This document shows positions 1-6,738 of a stretch of 8,623 bases of DNA, piece after piece. This DNA comes from Actinomycetota bacterium (lineage in GTDB: Bacteria; Actinomycetota; Actinomycetes; Nanopelagicales; Nanopelagicaceae), in assembly GCA_947459935.1 (NCBI GenBank), contig CANHFN010000031.1, positions 1 to 8,623 on the forward strand, given 5' to 3'. The notes beneath the pieces are model-generated. The model was not told where the DNA came from and made no database searches. It was given only the letters and a program-made list of their open reading frames with translations. How positions within the stretch are numbered: position 1 is the stretch's first letter; each line of letters starts with the position of its first letter. Made by a program: the position numbers and the translations under genes.

Positions 1-644
1 GACAAACTGCAGAACAAATCGCACGTGAACATGAAATTTCTATTGAGAAAGTGGAACGATTCGCTGGACCAATTCTTTCTGAGCGCATCTATATCATTGA
101 TCAAGCACAGCAAATTGTTATTCGCAAAGAAGGCGGACGTGAAGCTGTAACACTTTTAGGTGTTGTAATTTCTCGACTTGCTCCACGCAATATTGATTCT
201 TCTGAACTTTCGTGGGACACATGGCGCTTAGAAGATGGCACCTGGACAATTGAACTTCACTATCCAAATAACACAGGTGTTGGAATTGCTCAGTGGAGTT
301 TTGATGCAACCCTGCGCACGGTGACCTCAATGGATGAGAATGCGCGATGGATGATGGGTGATGAGCCAACGCCTCGTCAGCTGCCAACACCAGGATTAGT
401 TCCGACTGAAGCATCTCACCCCTCTGAACGTCGCGTGATCGATGTCTATAGCGAGTACCGAAGAGAAATTCTTCCGGATGAAATTGAAGAAGAGATTGAA
501 CCAATCCGAGAAGTTCCACGCTTAGCTGTTATTCGTGAAGAGCCAGATGATGAGGCATCACGTGATGGGATTACCGCACGTGCCAAGGTTCCTAGCTGGG
601 ATGAAATTATGTTTGGCATCAAGCCTGAGGATAAGCAGCCTTAA
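1..644 (+). CDS. sepH: SepH septation protein, 3' part (5' end lies outside window)
   Basis: SepH is an actinobacterial cell-division protein that binds FtsZ and promotes its assembly at the septum. The first complete codon is at position 3 and 213 residues are visible. The reading frame is open to the window edge, so the GTG at 51 is an internal Val codon and not the start. The visible part begins inside the DUF3071 helix-turn-helix-like region (EKVERFAGPILSER). It continues with the family's Trp-rich part (SWDTWRLEDGTWTIELHYP, then ARWMMGDEP) and an acidic, low-complexity middle (EILPDEIEEEIEPIREVP). It ends with the conserved C-terminal motif PSWDEIMFG (591-617). By comparison with known SepH proteins, roughly 60-70 N-terminal residues are missing upstream. 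The stop TAA shares the TTAA at 641-644 with the stop of the convergent gene. The family call is strong; the FtsZ role is inherited from characterised homologues. Confidence 0.88.
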   Translation, partial: QTAEQIAREHEISIEKVERFAGPILSERIYIIDQAQQIVIRKEGGREAVTLLGVVISRLAPRNIDSSELSWDTWRLEDGTWTIELHYPNNTGVGIAQWSFDATLRTVTSMDENARWMMGDEPTPRQLPTPGLVPTEASHPSERRVIDVYSEYRREILPDEIEEEIEPIREVPRLAVIREEPDDEASRDGITARAKVPSWDEIMFGIKPEDKQP

Positions 645-1741
645 CTCAAGGTAGTTGTCAGCAAACCAACTTGTGACTCAACCTCACTATCTGATCCATG
701 ATGTCCAACCATTGCGCCTTCTTTTTCAGCTCGCTCTGCATCTAATAAAACTACTCCCCCGCGTGCGATGGCGATGATTTCGCCCATTCGATCAAAGGCA
801 TCTGCACTGACTTCTGAGCCAAATAAATTACTTGTTATTGCTTGCTCTCTAGTGAGTATCAGCGCTTTATCCTTTAAATACTCCTGCCATAAAGATGCGG
901 CTTCTGTGCGAGCGGTCGGTGAATCAGAATCTAAATAAATGTGTCGCGCACGAGGCTCCCCGCCAACGATACTGACACCTTGCAGCAATGGATTGTCTTG
1001 TCCAATAATAATTTTTTCATCCACATTGACCATCCCATGATCTGATGTAACCCAAATTCGTGTCCCCTTTGGAACCTCTTTCATTAACTGTGAAACCATC
1101 TGGTCAATCATGGTTAATGCTGCAATCCACTTATCGCTGCCAACACCATCAGAATGGCCAGCGGTATCTAAATCATTGACATATAAATAAACAAATGAGG
1201 GTGACTTTTGTAATGCGCTCTTAGTTTCAGAAATCAAATCTGTAACTACATTTGCACCTTTGTATTGTGCTCCACGAAAGACTGCACGCGTAAAACCAGA
1301 ATTTTCATAACGCTTAGCCGCAACATGTGTCACATTGATTCCAGCAGCAGTTGCTCTTTGAAATAAAGTTTCTACAGGTTGCCAATTTTCAGGATCAACC
1401 CTTTCATCCCACTTGAGTGCATTGAGCAAACGTCCACCACTTCGTGGAACTTGGACTGTGTATCCCAACATCCCATGAGCACCGGGTAACTGACCCGTAG
1501 TTAGTGTTGCAAGTGATGTCGCTGTTGTGGATGGAAAAGAAGTTTGGATAATTCCATGGTTAAACATTCGTGACATGGTTGGCATTGCGTCTGCATAAGT
1601 GGCTAATGCGTCAAAGCCAAAGCCATCAATCAAAAATAGTAGCTCGCGGCCCATAGGAGACTGCCCAACAGACAAGTGATCAACTGCACTTTCCAGGCCA
1701 AGGGAAGAAAAGATCGATGGCGTTACCTGGGACAAATGCAC
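641..1741 (-). CDS. Alkaline phosphatase superfamily phosphodiesterase / nucleotide pyrophosphatase-type hydrolase
   Basis: This 366-residue metal-dependent hydrolase belongs to the type I phosphodiesterase/nucleotide pyrophosphatase branch of the alkaline phosphatase superfamily. The expected two-metal ligands are visible: D39 (LIDGFG), D192 and H196 (DLDTAGH), D234 and H235 (TSDHGM), and H347/H348 (VGHHGS). The nucleophile is most likely T73 in FPSTTATSLATLTTG. There is no signal peptide or membrane segment, so it is probably cytoplasmic and cleaves a phosphodiester or pyrophosphate bond in an unknown small molecule. The start is GTG. A weak purine run (GGGAAG) ends 8 nt upstream, and a poor -10 match (GAAGAT) sits at -12 to -7. 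It is divergent from psuG with 38 bp between starts and overlaps the end of sepH by 4 bp. An uncharacterised member of this family often neighbours sepH in actinobacteria (from memory). The substrate cannot be read from the sequence. Confidence 0.85.
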   Translation of the reverse strand: MHLSQVTPSIFSSLGLESAVDHLSVGQSPMGRELLFLIDGFGFDALATYADAMPTMSRMFNHGIIQTSFPSTTATSLATLTTGQLPGAHGMLGYTVQVPRSGGRLLNALKWDERVDPENWQPVETLFQRATAAGINVTHVAAKRYENSGFTRAVFRGAQYKGANVVTDLISETKSALQKSPSFVYLYVNDLDTAGHSDGVGSDKWIAALTMIDQMVSQLMKEVPKGTRIWVTSDHGMVNVDEKIIIGQDNPLLQGVSIVGGEPRARHIYLDSDSPTARTEAASLWQEYLKDKALILTREQAITSNLFGSEVSADAFDRMGEIIAIARGGVVLLDAERAEKEGAMVGHHGSDSEVESQVGLLTTTLS

Positions 1742-1758
1742 GGGGATATCTTCCCACG

Positions 1759-1773
1759 ACTGTGCACTACAGT
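1759..1773. promoter_or_regulatory. Inverted repeat in divergent spacer, candidate operator
   Basis: ACTGT-GCACT-ACAGT is a perfect 5-bp inverted repeat with a 5-bp centre. It lies in the only divergent intergenic region of the window and overlaps the proposed -10 element of psuG. A protein bound here could control psuGK and possibly the opposite gene. The arms are short, and a match of this size in a 38-bp region could be chance. Confidence 0.3.
1768..1773 (+). promoter_or_regulatory. -10 element of a probable leaderless psuG promoter
   Basis: TACAGT fits the TANNNT consensus and is followed by exactly 6 nt (TTGGCT) before the ATG at 1780. Transcription would therefore begin at the A of the start codon. 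No Shine-Dalgarno sequence is present and no good -35 is seen. This placement also decides the psuG start. Confidence 0.55.
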
Positions 1774-1779
1774 TTGGCT

Positions 1780-2682
1780 ATGGACAAGGCGATAAAATTC
1801 TCAACTGAAGTTGCTGATGCAATCAAGGCTGGAAAGCCAATAGTTGCTCTTGAATCAACAATTATCAGCCATGGTTTGCCACGTCCGTCTAACCTAGAAG
1901 TTGCCCTTGAATGTGAGCGAATTGTCAGAGAAGCTGGGGCCGTTCCTGCAACGATCGCCTTGCTAGATGGAAAAGTCTTGGTTGGTCTAGAGCGCTCAGA
2001 ACTTGAAGCCATTGCAAATCGTGACGATATTTCCAAAGCCTCTATCCGTGATCTCGCAATCATTGTTGCCCAAGGTAAATCAGCTGCAACAACAGTTGCA
2101 GCAACTGCTCACATCGCAGCAATTTCAGGCATAAATGTTTTCGCAACCGGAGGCCTAGGCGGGGTCCATCGTGGTGCAAATGAATCATTTGATGAATCCG
2201 CAGACTTAACCGCGCTATCTCAATTGGATATGACAATTATCTGTGCCGGAGTGAAATCTATCCTTGATGTTCACGCCACTTTAGAACGACTAGAAACACT
2301 TGCTATCGGACTAGTTGGCTATAAGACCAACTCCTTTCCTGGTTTTTATCTAACCGATTCTGGCTACACCCTAGAACATCGAGTTGATTCTCCCGAGGAA
2401 ATTGCTGCAATCATTCAGGCCAGAAAAGCTGTCTCAACTCATTTCAAGGCGTTAGTAGTTGCAAATCCTGTTGTGAAAGAGATGCCTAAGCAGCGTCATG
2501 ATGAAATCTTAGAAAGTGGATTAGCAAAGGCAAAGAGTCAAGGCATTGATGGAAAGCTAGTCACTCCCTTTTTGCTAGAGCATTTTCATACCGCCTCACA
2601 AGGTGAGTCACTTGCAATAAATACTGAAATTATTAAGTCCAATTGTTTATTGGCTGCTCAGATTGCTGTGTCACTTAAATGA
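1780..2682 (+). CDS. psuG: Pseudouridine-5'-phosphate glycosidase PsuG
   Basis: PsuG cleaves the C-C glycosidic bond of pseudouridine 5'-phosphate, giving uracil and ribose 5-phosphate; it needs a divalent metal. At 300 residues it is close to the usual 300-315. Family motifs appear in order: ALESTIISHGLPRPSN (23-38) with the catalytic Glu at E25, GAVPATIALLDG (53-64), K86 before SIRDL, VAQGKSAATTV (97-106), FATGGLGGVHRGA (121-133), SFDESADL (136-143) with the metal Asp at D142, CAGVKSILD (155-163) with K159, and VVANP (226-230). E25, K86, D142 and K159 correspond to E31, K93, D149 and K166 of the E. coli enzyme (recalled numbering). An ATG at 1717 is in frame, but it would overlap the divergent gene and add non-conserved residues, so 1780 is preferred. 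The stop overlaps the psuK start as ATGA. Confidence 0.95.
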   Translation: MDKAIKFSTEVADAIKAGKPIVALESTIISHGLPRPSNLEVALECERIVREAGAVPATIALLDGKVLVGLERSELEAIANRDDISKASIRDLAIIVAQGKSAATTVAATAHIAAISGINVFATGGLGGVHRGANESFDESADLTALSQLDMTIICAGVKSILDVHATLERLETLAIGLVGYKTNSFPGFYLTDSGYTLEHRVDSPEEIAAIIQARKAVSTHFKALVVANPVVKEMPKQRHDEILESGLAKAKSQGIDGKLVTPFLLEHFHTASQGESLAINTEIIKSNCLLAAQIAVSLK

Positions 2683-3560
2683 AGAAAATTCTGTGCATTG
2701 GCGATTTAGCGCTAGATGTTATTTCACAGCTAAAAGAACCAATCAACTATGGCAATGACACTGCGAGCAAGATATCTAGCCACCCTGGTGGACAAGCAGC
2801 AAACGTTGCAACGTGGATCACTCGTACTAACTCTAAAGCTCATTTAGTTGCTCGAACTGGCAATGACCCTGTTGGATTTGCTTTGATTTCAGACCTAGAT
2901 AAATACGGCGTGGAACACCTTAATTTGATGCATAGCGGGCGGCCAACAGGAGTTGTAGTTATCTTGGTCGATGCCAATGGGGAACGAACAATGTTTCCTG
3001 ACAATGGAGCAAATGCAGATCTAGAGGTGTCAGATCTTCCTCCATTAGATGATGTTGATGGTGTCTATCTTTCAGGCTATGCCCTTCTGGATTTTCGTAG
3101 TCGAGACGCTGTTCTTGCGATGATTAAAAAAATCAAAGCTGCAGGAAAGCCAATCTACTTTGATCCAACAACAACTGGTGCGATGAAGATTGTTTCTAGA
3201 GGAGAAGTTTTGTCCTGGGTCTCACAAATGGATGGAATTTTGCTCAACAGTGAAGAAGCTCTCTATCTAGGAGATTCCACAGATGTTGAAGCCGCCGAAA
3301 AGAATCTTCAGAAATACACTCCTCTTGTTGTCATCAAACTAGGTTCCAAGGGAGCAATTGCGGTCAATGGAGATGACAGTGCAAAGGTTAAGGCGGTTAC
3401 TACTAATGTTGTTGACACAACAGGTGCCGGTGATTCATTTGCTGCGGGCTTTATTCCAAAGTGGCTAGAAACTAGCGACTTAACCCAAGCCCTCACAGCA
3501 GGTGCAGCCCTTGCTGCTAAGTGTGTTTCATCAGTTGGGGCGCGCCCTCCCCTAAATTAA
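2679..3560 (+). CDS. psuK: PfkB-family sugar kinase, probably pseudouridine kinase PsuK
   Basis: This 293-residue kinase has the ribokinase/PfkB fold. Visible features are an N-terminal strand with substrate Asp (CIGDLALDV, 6-14), PfkB signature 1 (PGGQAANVA, 36-44), the LLNSEEA motif (188-194), and signature 2 VDTTGAGDSFAAGF (245-258). In signature 2, GAGD (249-252) is the anion hole with catalytic D252. The family phosphorylates sugars or nucleosides at a hydroxymethyl group; sequence alone does not fix the substrate. The pseudouridine assignment comes from context: the ATG overlaps the psuG stop (ATGA, translational coupling), and PsuK supplies pseudouridine 5'-phosphate to PsuG. No nucleoside transporter is in the window, so import must be encoded elsewhere or the substrate comes from internal RNA turnover. 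Alternative names would be ribokinase- or adenosine kinase-like. Confidence 0.85.
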   Translation: MKKILCIGDLALDVISQLKEPINYGNDTASKISSHPGGQAANVATWITRTNSKAHLVARTGNDPVGFALISDLDKYGVEHLNLMHSGRPTGVVVILVDANGERTMFPDNGANADLEVSDLPPLDDVDGVYLSGYALLDFRSRDAVLAMIKKIKAAGKPIYFDPTTTGAMKIVSRGEVLSWVSQMDGILLNSEEALYLGDSTDVEAAEKNLQKYTPLVVIKLGSKGAIAVNGDDSAKVKAVTTNVVDTTGAGDSFAAGFIPKWLETSDLTQALTAGAALAAKCVSSVGARPPLN

Positions 3561-3573
3561 CGCCGACTCTTGG

Positions 3574-3579
3574 CAGAAT
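3574..3579 (+). promoter_or_regulatory. Possible -10 element of topoisomerase gene
   Basis: CAGAAT, an imperfect TANNNT match, is followed by 6 nt before the ATG at 3586. This is the same geometry as at psuG. No Shine-Dalgarno or -35 is visible. Read-through from psuK, 25 bp upstream, is an equally possible source of mRNA. Confidence 0.3.
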
Positions 3580-3585
3580 GCCCCA

Positions 3586-5118
3586 ATGGCAACTGCAAAG
3601 ACTCCCGCGAAATCAGCGGCTAAAGGTAAGAAACCCGCTGGACCAAAGCCCGGTGAATATCCAGGAAAGATCGTTGACATCGATGTTTCTCAGGAAGTTT
3701 CTGAGTCCTTTCTTGAATATGCATACTCAGTAATTTACTCACGCGCACTTCCTGATGCACGCGATGGATTAAAACCTGTTCATCGTCGCATCTTGCATCA
3801 GATGGCAGATATGGGTCTTCGCCCAGAACGTGGACATGTAAAGAGTGCCCGTGTTGTTGGTGAAGTGATGGGTAAGTTGCACCCTCACGGAGATGGTGCA
3901 ATCTATGACGCACTTGTTCGCATGGCGCAGAGTTTTTCAATGGGATTGCCATTAATTGATGGTCACGGAAACTTCGGATCTCTAGATGCTGGTCCTGCAG
4001 CGATGCGTTATACCGAAGCGCGCTTAGCTCCTGCTGCAATGTCCATGGTTGCAGAAGCAGATGAAGACACAGTTGATTTTGGTCCAAATTACGATGGACA
4101 GCTTTCAGAGCCAGTTGTTTTGCCAGCTGCATACCCAAACCTTCTCGTAAATGGTGGTTCAGGTATCGCTGTTGGTATGGCCACAAATATGGCACCGCAT
4201 AACTTGGGCGAAGTTATTGCTGCCACCAAGTTTTTGATTGAGAACCCAACAGCAACTGTGAAGCAGTTAATGAAATTTGTGCCTGGTCCAGATTTTCCTA
4301 CTGGCGGAGAAATTGTTGGCCTAGATGGCGTGCGTGAGGCATATGCAACAGGCAAGGGCTCTTTCAAAGTTCGTGCATCTGTTGAAATTGAAAAGGTGAC
4401 TTCTCGCAAGATGGGTATTGTCATCAAAGAGCTTCCCTACACAATCGGGCCTGAAAAGGTTGTGGAGCGAATTGCAGCCCTTGTTAAAGCCAAAAAAATC
4501 CAAGGAATCAGCGACATCATTGATCTTTCTGATGGCCAGACAGGCACCAACGTTGTTATTGAGATCAAGAACGGATTTGAGCCTGAAGAGGTACTAGAAA
4601 AGCTCTATGCGCTCACTCCAATGGAAGATGCTTTTGCGATCAACGCAGTTGCACTCGTAAAGGGCAAGCCGCAAACTCTTGGTTTGAAGGAACTTCTCCG
4701 TGTATTCATCGATCACCGCATCGAAGTTGTTCGTCGCCGCTCTGAATACCGCAAGGCAAAAGCAGAAGCCAGACTTGGTCTCGTCGATGGATTGCTGAAG
4801 GCCATTATTGATATCGATAAGGTCATCAAGATCATTCGTAGTAGTGATGATGCTGCTCAAGCAAAAGATAAGTTGATCAAGGACTTCAAGTTAGATGAAG
4901 AGCAAGCAACATATATCTTAGATATGCCGCTTCGTCGTCTAACAAAGATGAGCAAAATCGAACTTGAGACTGAACAAAAGGAGTTAAAGGCAGTTATTGC
5001 AGAGCTCACAAAATTGCTAAAAAGCGAAGAAGCAATCAAAGCTCAAGTTTCTGCCGAATTAACCGCTGTAGGTAAGTCATTTGCAACCGCCAGACGCACT
5101 CGAATTGGTGCTGCTTAA
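3586..5118 (+). CDS. parC: Type IIA topoisomerase A subunit (ParC/GyrA-like), cleavage core only, no C-terminal domain
   Basis: This is the DNA cleavage-religation subunit of topoisomerase IV or gyrase, working with a ParE/GyrB ATPase encoded elsewhere. It has 510 residues against roughly 750-850 for full-length relatives. A Lys/Ala/Pro-rich tail (1-27) precedes the core starting near VDIDV. The winged-helix region has ALPDARDGLKPVHRRIL (54-70) and HPHGDGAIYD (99-108). The catalytic tyrosine is Y142 in AAMRYTEARLAP, and the DNA-intercalating Ile is I194 in GGSGIAVGMATN. GPDFPTGG (234-241) and the coiled-coil/C-gate with ILDMPLRRLTKM (444-456) follow. The protein stops at TARRTRIGAA, where relatives continue into the beta-pinwheel; no GyrA box is present. 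The quinolone Ser position is G104, and the acidic position D108 is kept. An out-of-frame ATG lies 8 nt upstream of the chosen start. The ParC rather than GyrA name is inferred from the actinobacterial neighbourhood. Confidence 0.82.
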   Translation: MATAKTPAKSAAKGKKPAGPKPGEYPGKIVDIDVSQEVSESFLEYAYSVIYSRALPDARDGLKPVHRRILHQMADMGLRPERGHVKSARVVGEVMGKLHPHGDGAIYDALVRMAQSFSMGLPLIDGHGNFGSLDAGPAAMRYTEARLAPAAMSMVAEADEDTVDFGPNYDGQLSEPVVLPAAYPNLLVNGGSGIAVGMATNMAPHNLGEVIAATKFLIENPTATVKQLMKFVPGPDFPTGGEIVGLDGVREAYATGKGSFKVRASVEIEKVTSRKMGIVIKELPYTIGPEKVVERIAALVKAKKIQGISDIIDLSDGQTGTNVVIEIKNGFEPEEVLEKLYALTPMEDAFAINAVALVKGKPQTLGLKELLRVFIDHRIEVVRRRSEYRKAKAEARLGLVDGLLKAIIDIDKVIKIIRSSDDAAQAKDKLIKDFKLDEEQATYILDMPLRRLTKMSKIELETEQKELKAVIAELTKLLKSEEAIKAQVSAELTAVGKSFATARRTRIGAA

Positions 5119-5134
5119 ACTCAGCCGATAGACT
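5105..5134 (+). promoter_or_regulatory. Probable promoter of ABC-F gene, near-leaderless
   Basis: TTGGTG (5105-5110) and TAGACT (5129-5134) are separated by 18 bp. The -10 ends 5 nt before the GTG at 5140, so the transcript should start at or within a base or two of the start codon. No Shine-Dalgarno sequence is present. The -35 lies inside the end of the topoisomerase gene. Confidence 0.5.
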
Positions 5135-5139
5135 CGGGT

Positions 5140-6738
5140 GTGATTTCAACTCAAGCCCTTGAATTACGCGCAGGTGCTCGCCTTTTAGTTAAAGGCGTAA
5201 CTGTGCGTATTAATAGTGGCGACCGCATTGGTTTTGTGGGTCGAAACGGTGCAGGTAAATCAACACTTGCCAAGGTTTTAGCTGGTGAAACCATGCCAGC
5301 AGGAGGTGCGGTAAATCGCACAGGAAAAATTGGTTACCTCCCCCAAGATCCACGCACAGGTGATGAACCTGGAACAGTAATTGATCGCATTCTCTCTGCC
5401 CGTGATCTTGACCAGATCGCTGCTCGCATGCGCTCTGTTGAAGAAGAAATGGCAACTGCTCAAGGCGAGGCACTTGAAAAGGCGATGGAGCGTTATGGCC
5501 GAGTTGAATCAGAGTTCTCGGCAGCAGGTGGCTATGCCGCAACAGCAGAAGCTGAAGCAATCGCGACATCTCTTGGTGTGTCAGAGGCGGTTTTTGGTAA
5601 TGAGCTCTCAACTCTTTCAGGTGGTCAACGTCGACGTATTGAACTAGCTCGCATCCTTTTTAGTGGCGCTGAGACTTTGCTTTTAGATGAGCCCACTAAC
5701 CACCTAGATGCTGACTCCATCGTGTGGTTGCGCGAGTTTCTTTCAAAGTACTCAGGTGGATTGGTCATTATTTCTCACGATGTGAACTTGATCGAAACAG
5801 TTGTCAATAAAGTCTTCTACTTAGATGCCAACCGTAACTGCATTGATGTCTATAACTTGGGTTGGAAGGCATACTTGTTACAACGCGAGCAGGATGAACA
5901 TCGCCGTAAGAAGGAACGCGCTAATGCAGAAAAGCGGGCTGAGATTTTGCAGAAGCAGGGCGAAAAGATGCGTGCCAAGGCATCAAAGGCAACTGCTGCT
6001 CAAGGCATGTTACGTCGTGCTGAAAAACTTCGAAGTGGTCTAGAAGATGTTCGAGTCGCAGATAAGGTGGCAAGACTTCGCTTCCCAACCCCTGCCCCAT
6101 GTGGCAAAACTCCCCTTTCTGGTGAAGAGCTTTCAAAGAACTATGGATCACTTGAAATCTTCACAGATGTTTCTTGTGTTATTGATAAGGGTTCACGTGT
6201 TGTAATCCTTGGACTCAACGGTGCCGGCAAAACAACTCTGCTTCGTATTTTGGCTGGCGAACTTGAATCAGATACTGGCAAGGTTGAACACGGCCATGGC
6301 CTAAAGATTGGCTACTACGCCCAGGAGCACGAATCACTTGATTTCGAGCGCACAATCTTAGAAAACATGATGTCTGCAACCCCAGATATTCGTGAACCAG
6401 AAGCGCGCAACACCTTGGGTTCATTCCTATTTGTTGGCGATGATGTTCATAAGCCAGTAAAGGTTTTATCTGGAGGCGAGCGAACACGTTTAGCTTTGGC
6501 TGTTTTAGTTGTATCCGCAGCAAATGTTTTGTTACTTGATGAGCCTACAAACAACTTAGATCCAGCATCCCGCGCTGAAATCCTAGGTGCTTTGGCTGAG
6601 TATCAAGGTTCAGTCATTATGGTTTCTCACGATGAAGGCGCTGTCCAAGCCCTTAAGCCAGAACGGGTTATCTTGTTGCCAGATGGCGATGAGGATCTAT
6701 GGAAAGAAGAGTACTTCGACTTAGTCTCTATTGACTAA
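5140..6738 (+). CDS. ABC-F family ATPase (ribosome-associated type)
   Basis: ABC-F proteins carry two ATPase domains and no membrane part. Characterised members bind the ribosomal E site and relieve stalled or drug-blocked translation. This 532-residue protein has domain 1 with Walker A GRNGAGKST (34-42), signature LSGGQ (159-163), Walker B LLLDEPTNHLD (180-190, catalytic E184) and switch H213. A basic helical linker (about 245-310) follows, rich in Lys/Arg/Glu, in the position of the P-site tRNA interaction motif. Domain 2 has Walker A GLNGAGKTT (358-366), signature LSGGE (443-447), Walker B LLLDEPTNNLD (464-474, E468) and switch H497. All catalytic residues are intact. There is no long C-terminal extension. 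The start is GTG, 21 bp after the topoisomerase stop. The family is certain; whether it is a housekeeping translation factor or gives antibiotic protection cannot be decided. The last 4 bp overlap the convergent protease gene. Confidence 0.92.
   Translation: MISTQALELRAGARLLVKGVTVRINSGDRIGFVGRNGAGKSTLAKVLAGETMPAGGAVNRTGKIGYLPQDPRTGDEPGTVIDRILSARDLDQIAARMRSVEEEMATAQGEALEKAMERYGRVESEFSAAGGYAATAEAEAIATSLGVSEAVFGNELSTLSGGQRRRIELARILFSGAETLLLDEPTNHLDADSIVWLREFLSKYSGGLVIISHDVNLIETVVNKVFYLDANRNCIDVYNLGWKAYLLQREQDEHRRKKERANAEKRAEILQKQGEKMRAKASKATAAQGMLRRAEKLRSGLEDVRVADKVARLRFPTPAPCGKTPLSGEELSKNYGSLEIFTDVSCVIDKGSRVVILGLNGAGKTTLLRILAGELESDTGKVEHGHGLKIGYYAQEHESLDFERTILENMMSATPDIREPEARNTLGSFLFVGDDVHKPVKVLSGGERTRLALAVLVVSAANVLLLDEPTNNLDPASRAEILGALAEYQGSVIMVSHDEGAVQALKPERVILLPDGDEDLWKEEYFDLVSID

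Noticed and set aside
51..53. GTG at 51 as the sepH start
   Set aside because: The frame stays open to the window edge, and the codons before 51 encode conserved helix-turn-helix residues, so the gene is cut by the window.
645..700. Weak inverted matches near the sepH/hydrolase junction as a terminator
   Set aside because: The possible stems are only about 4 bp with no U-tract, and the region codes for the end of the hydrolase.
1717..1779. Longer psuG start at ATG 1717
   Set aside because: It would overlap the divergent gene's start by 25 bp and swallow the promoter. The extra residues match nothing in PsuG, whereas 1780 has a -10 at perfect spacing and gives the normal family length.
3620..4427. 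Minus-strand open frames under the topoisomerase gene
   Set aside because: They are rich in His/Gln/Leu or other composition typical of antisense frames, have no homology that I recognise, and overlap a strongly conserved gene.
5100..5140. Frameshift or split gene explaining the short topoisomerase
   Set aside because: No CTD-like residues appear in any frame after 5118, and the conserved ABC-F gene starts at 5140.
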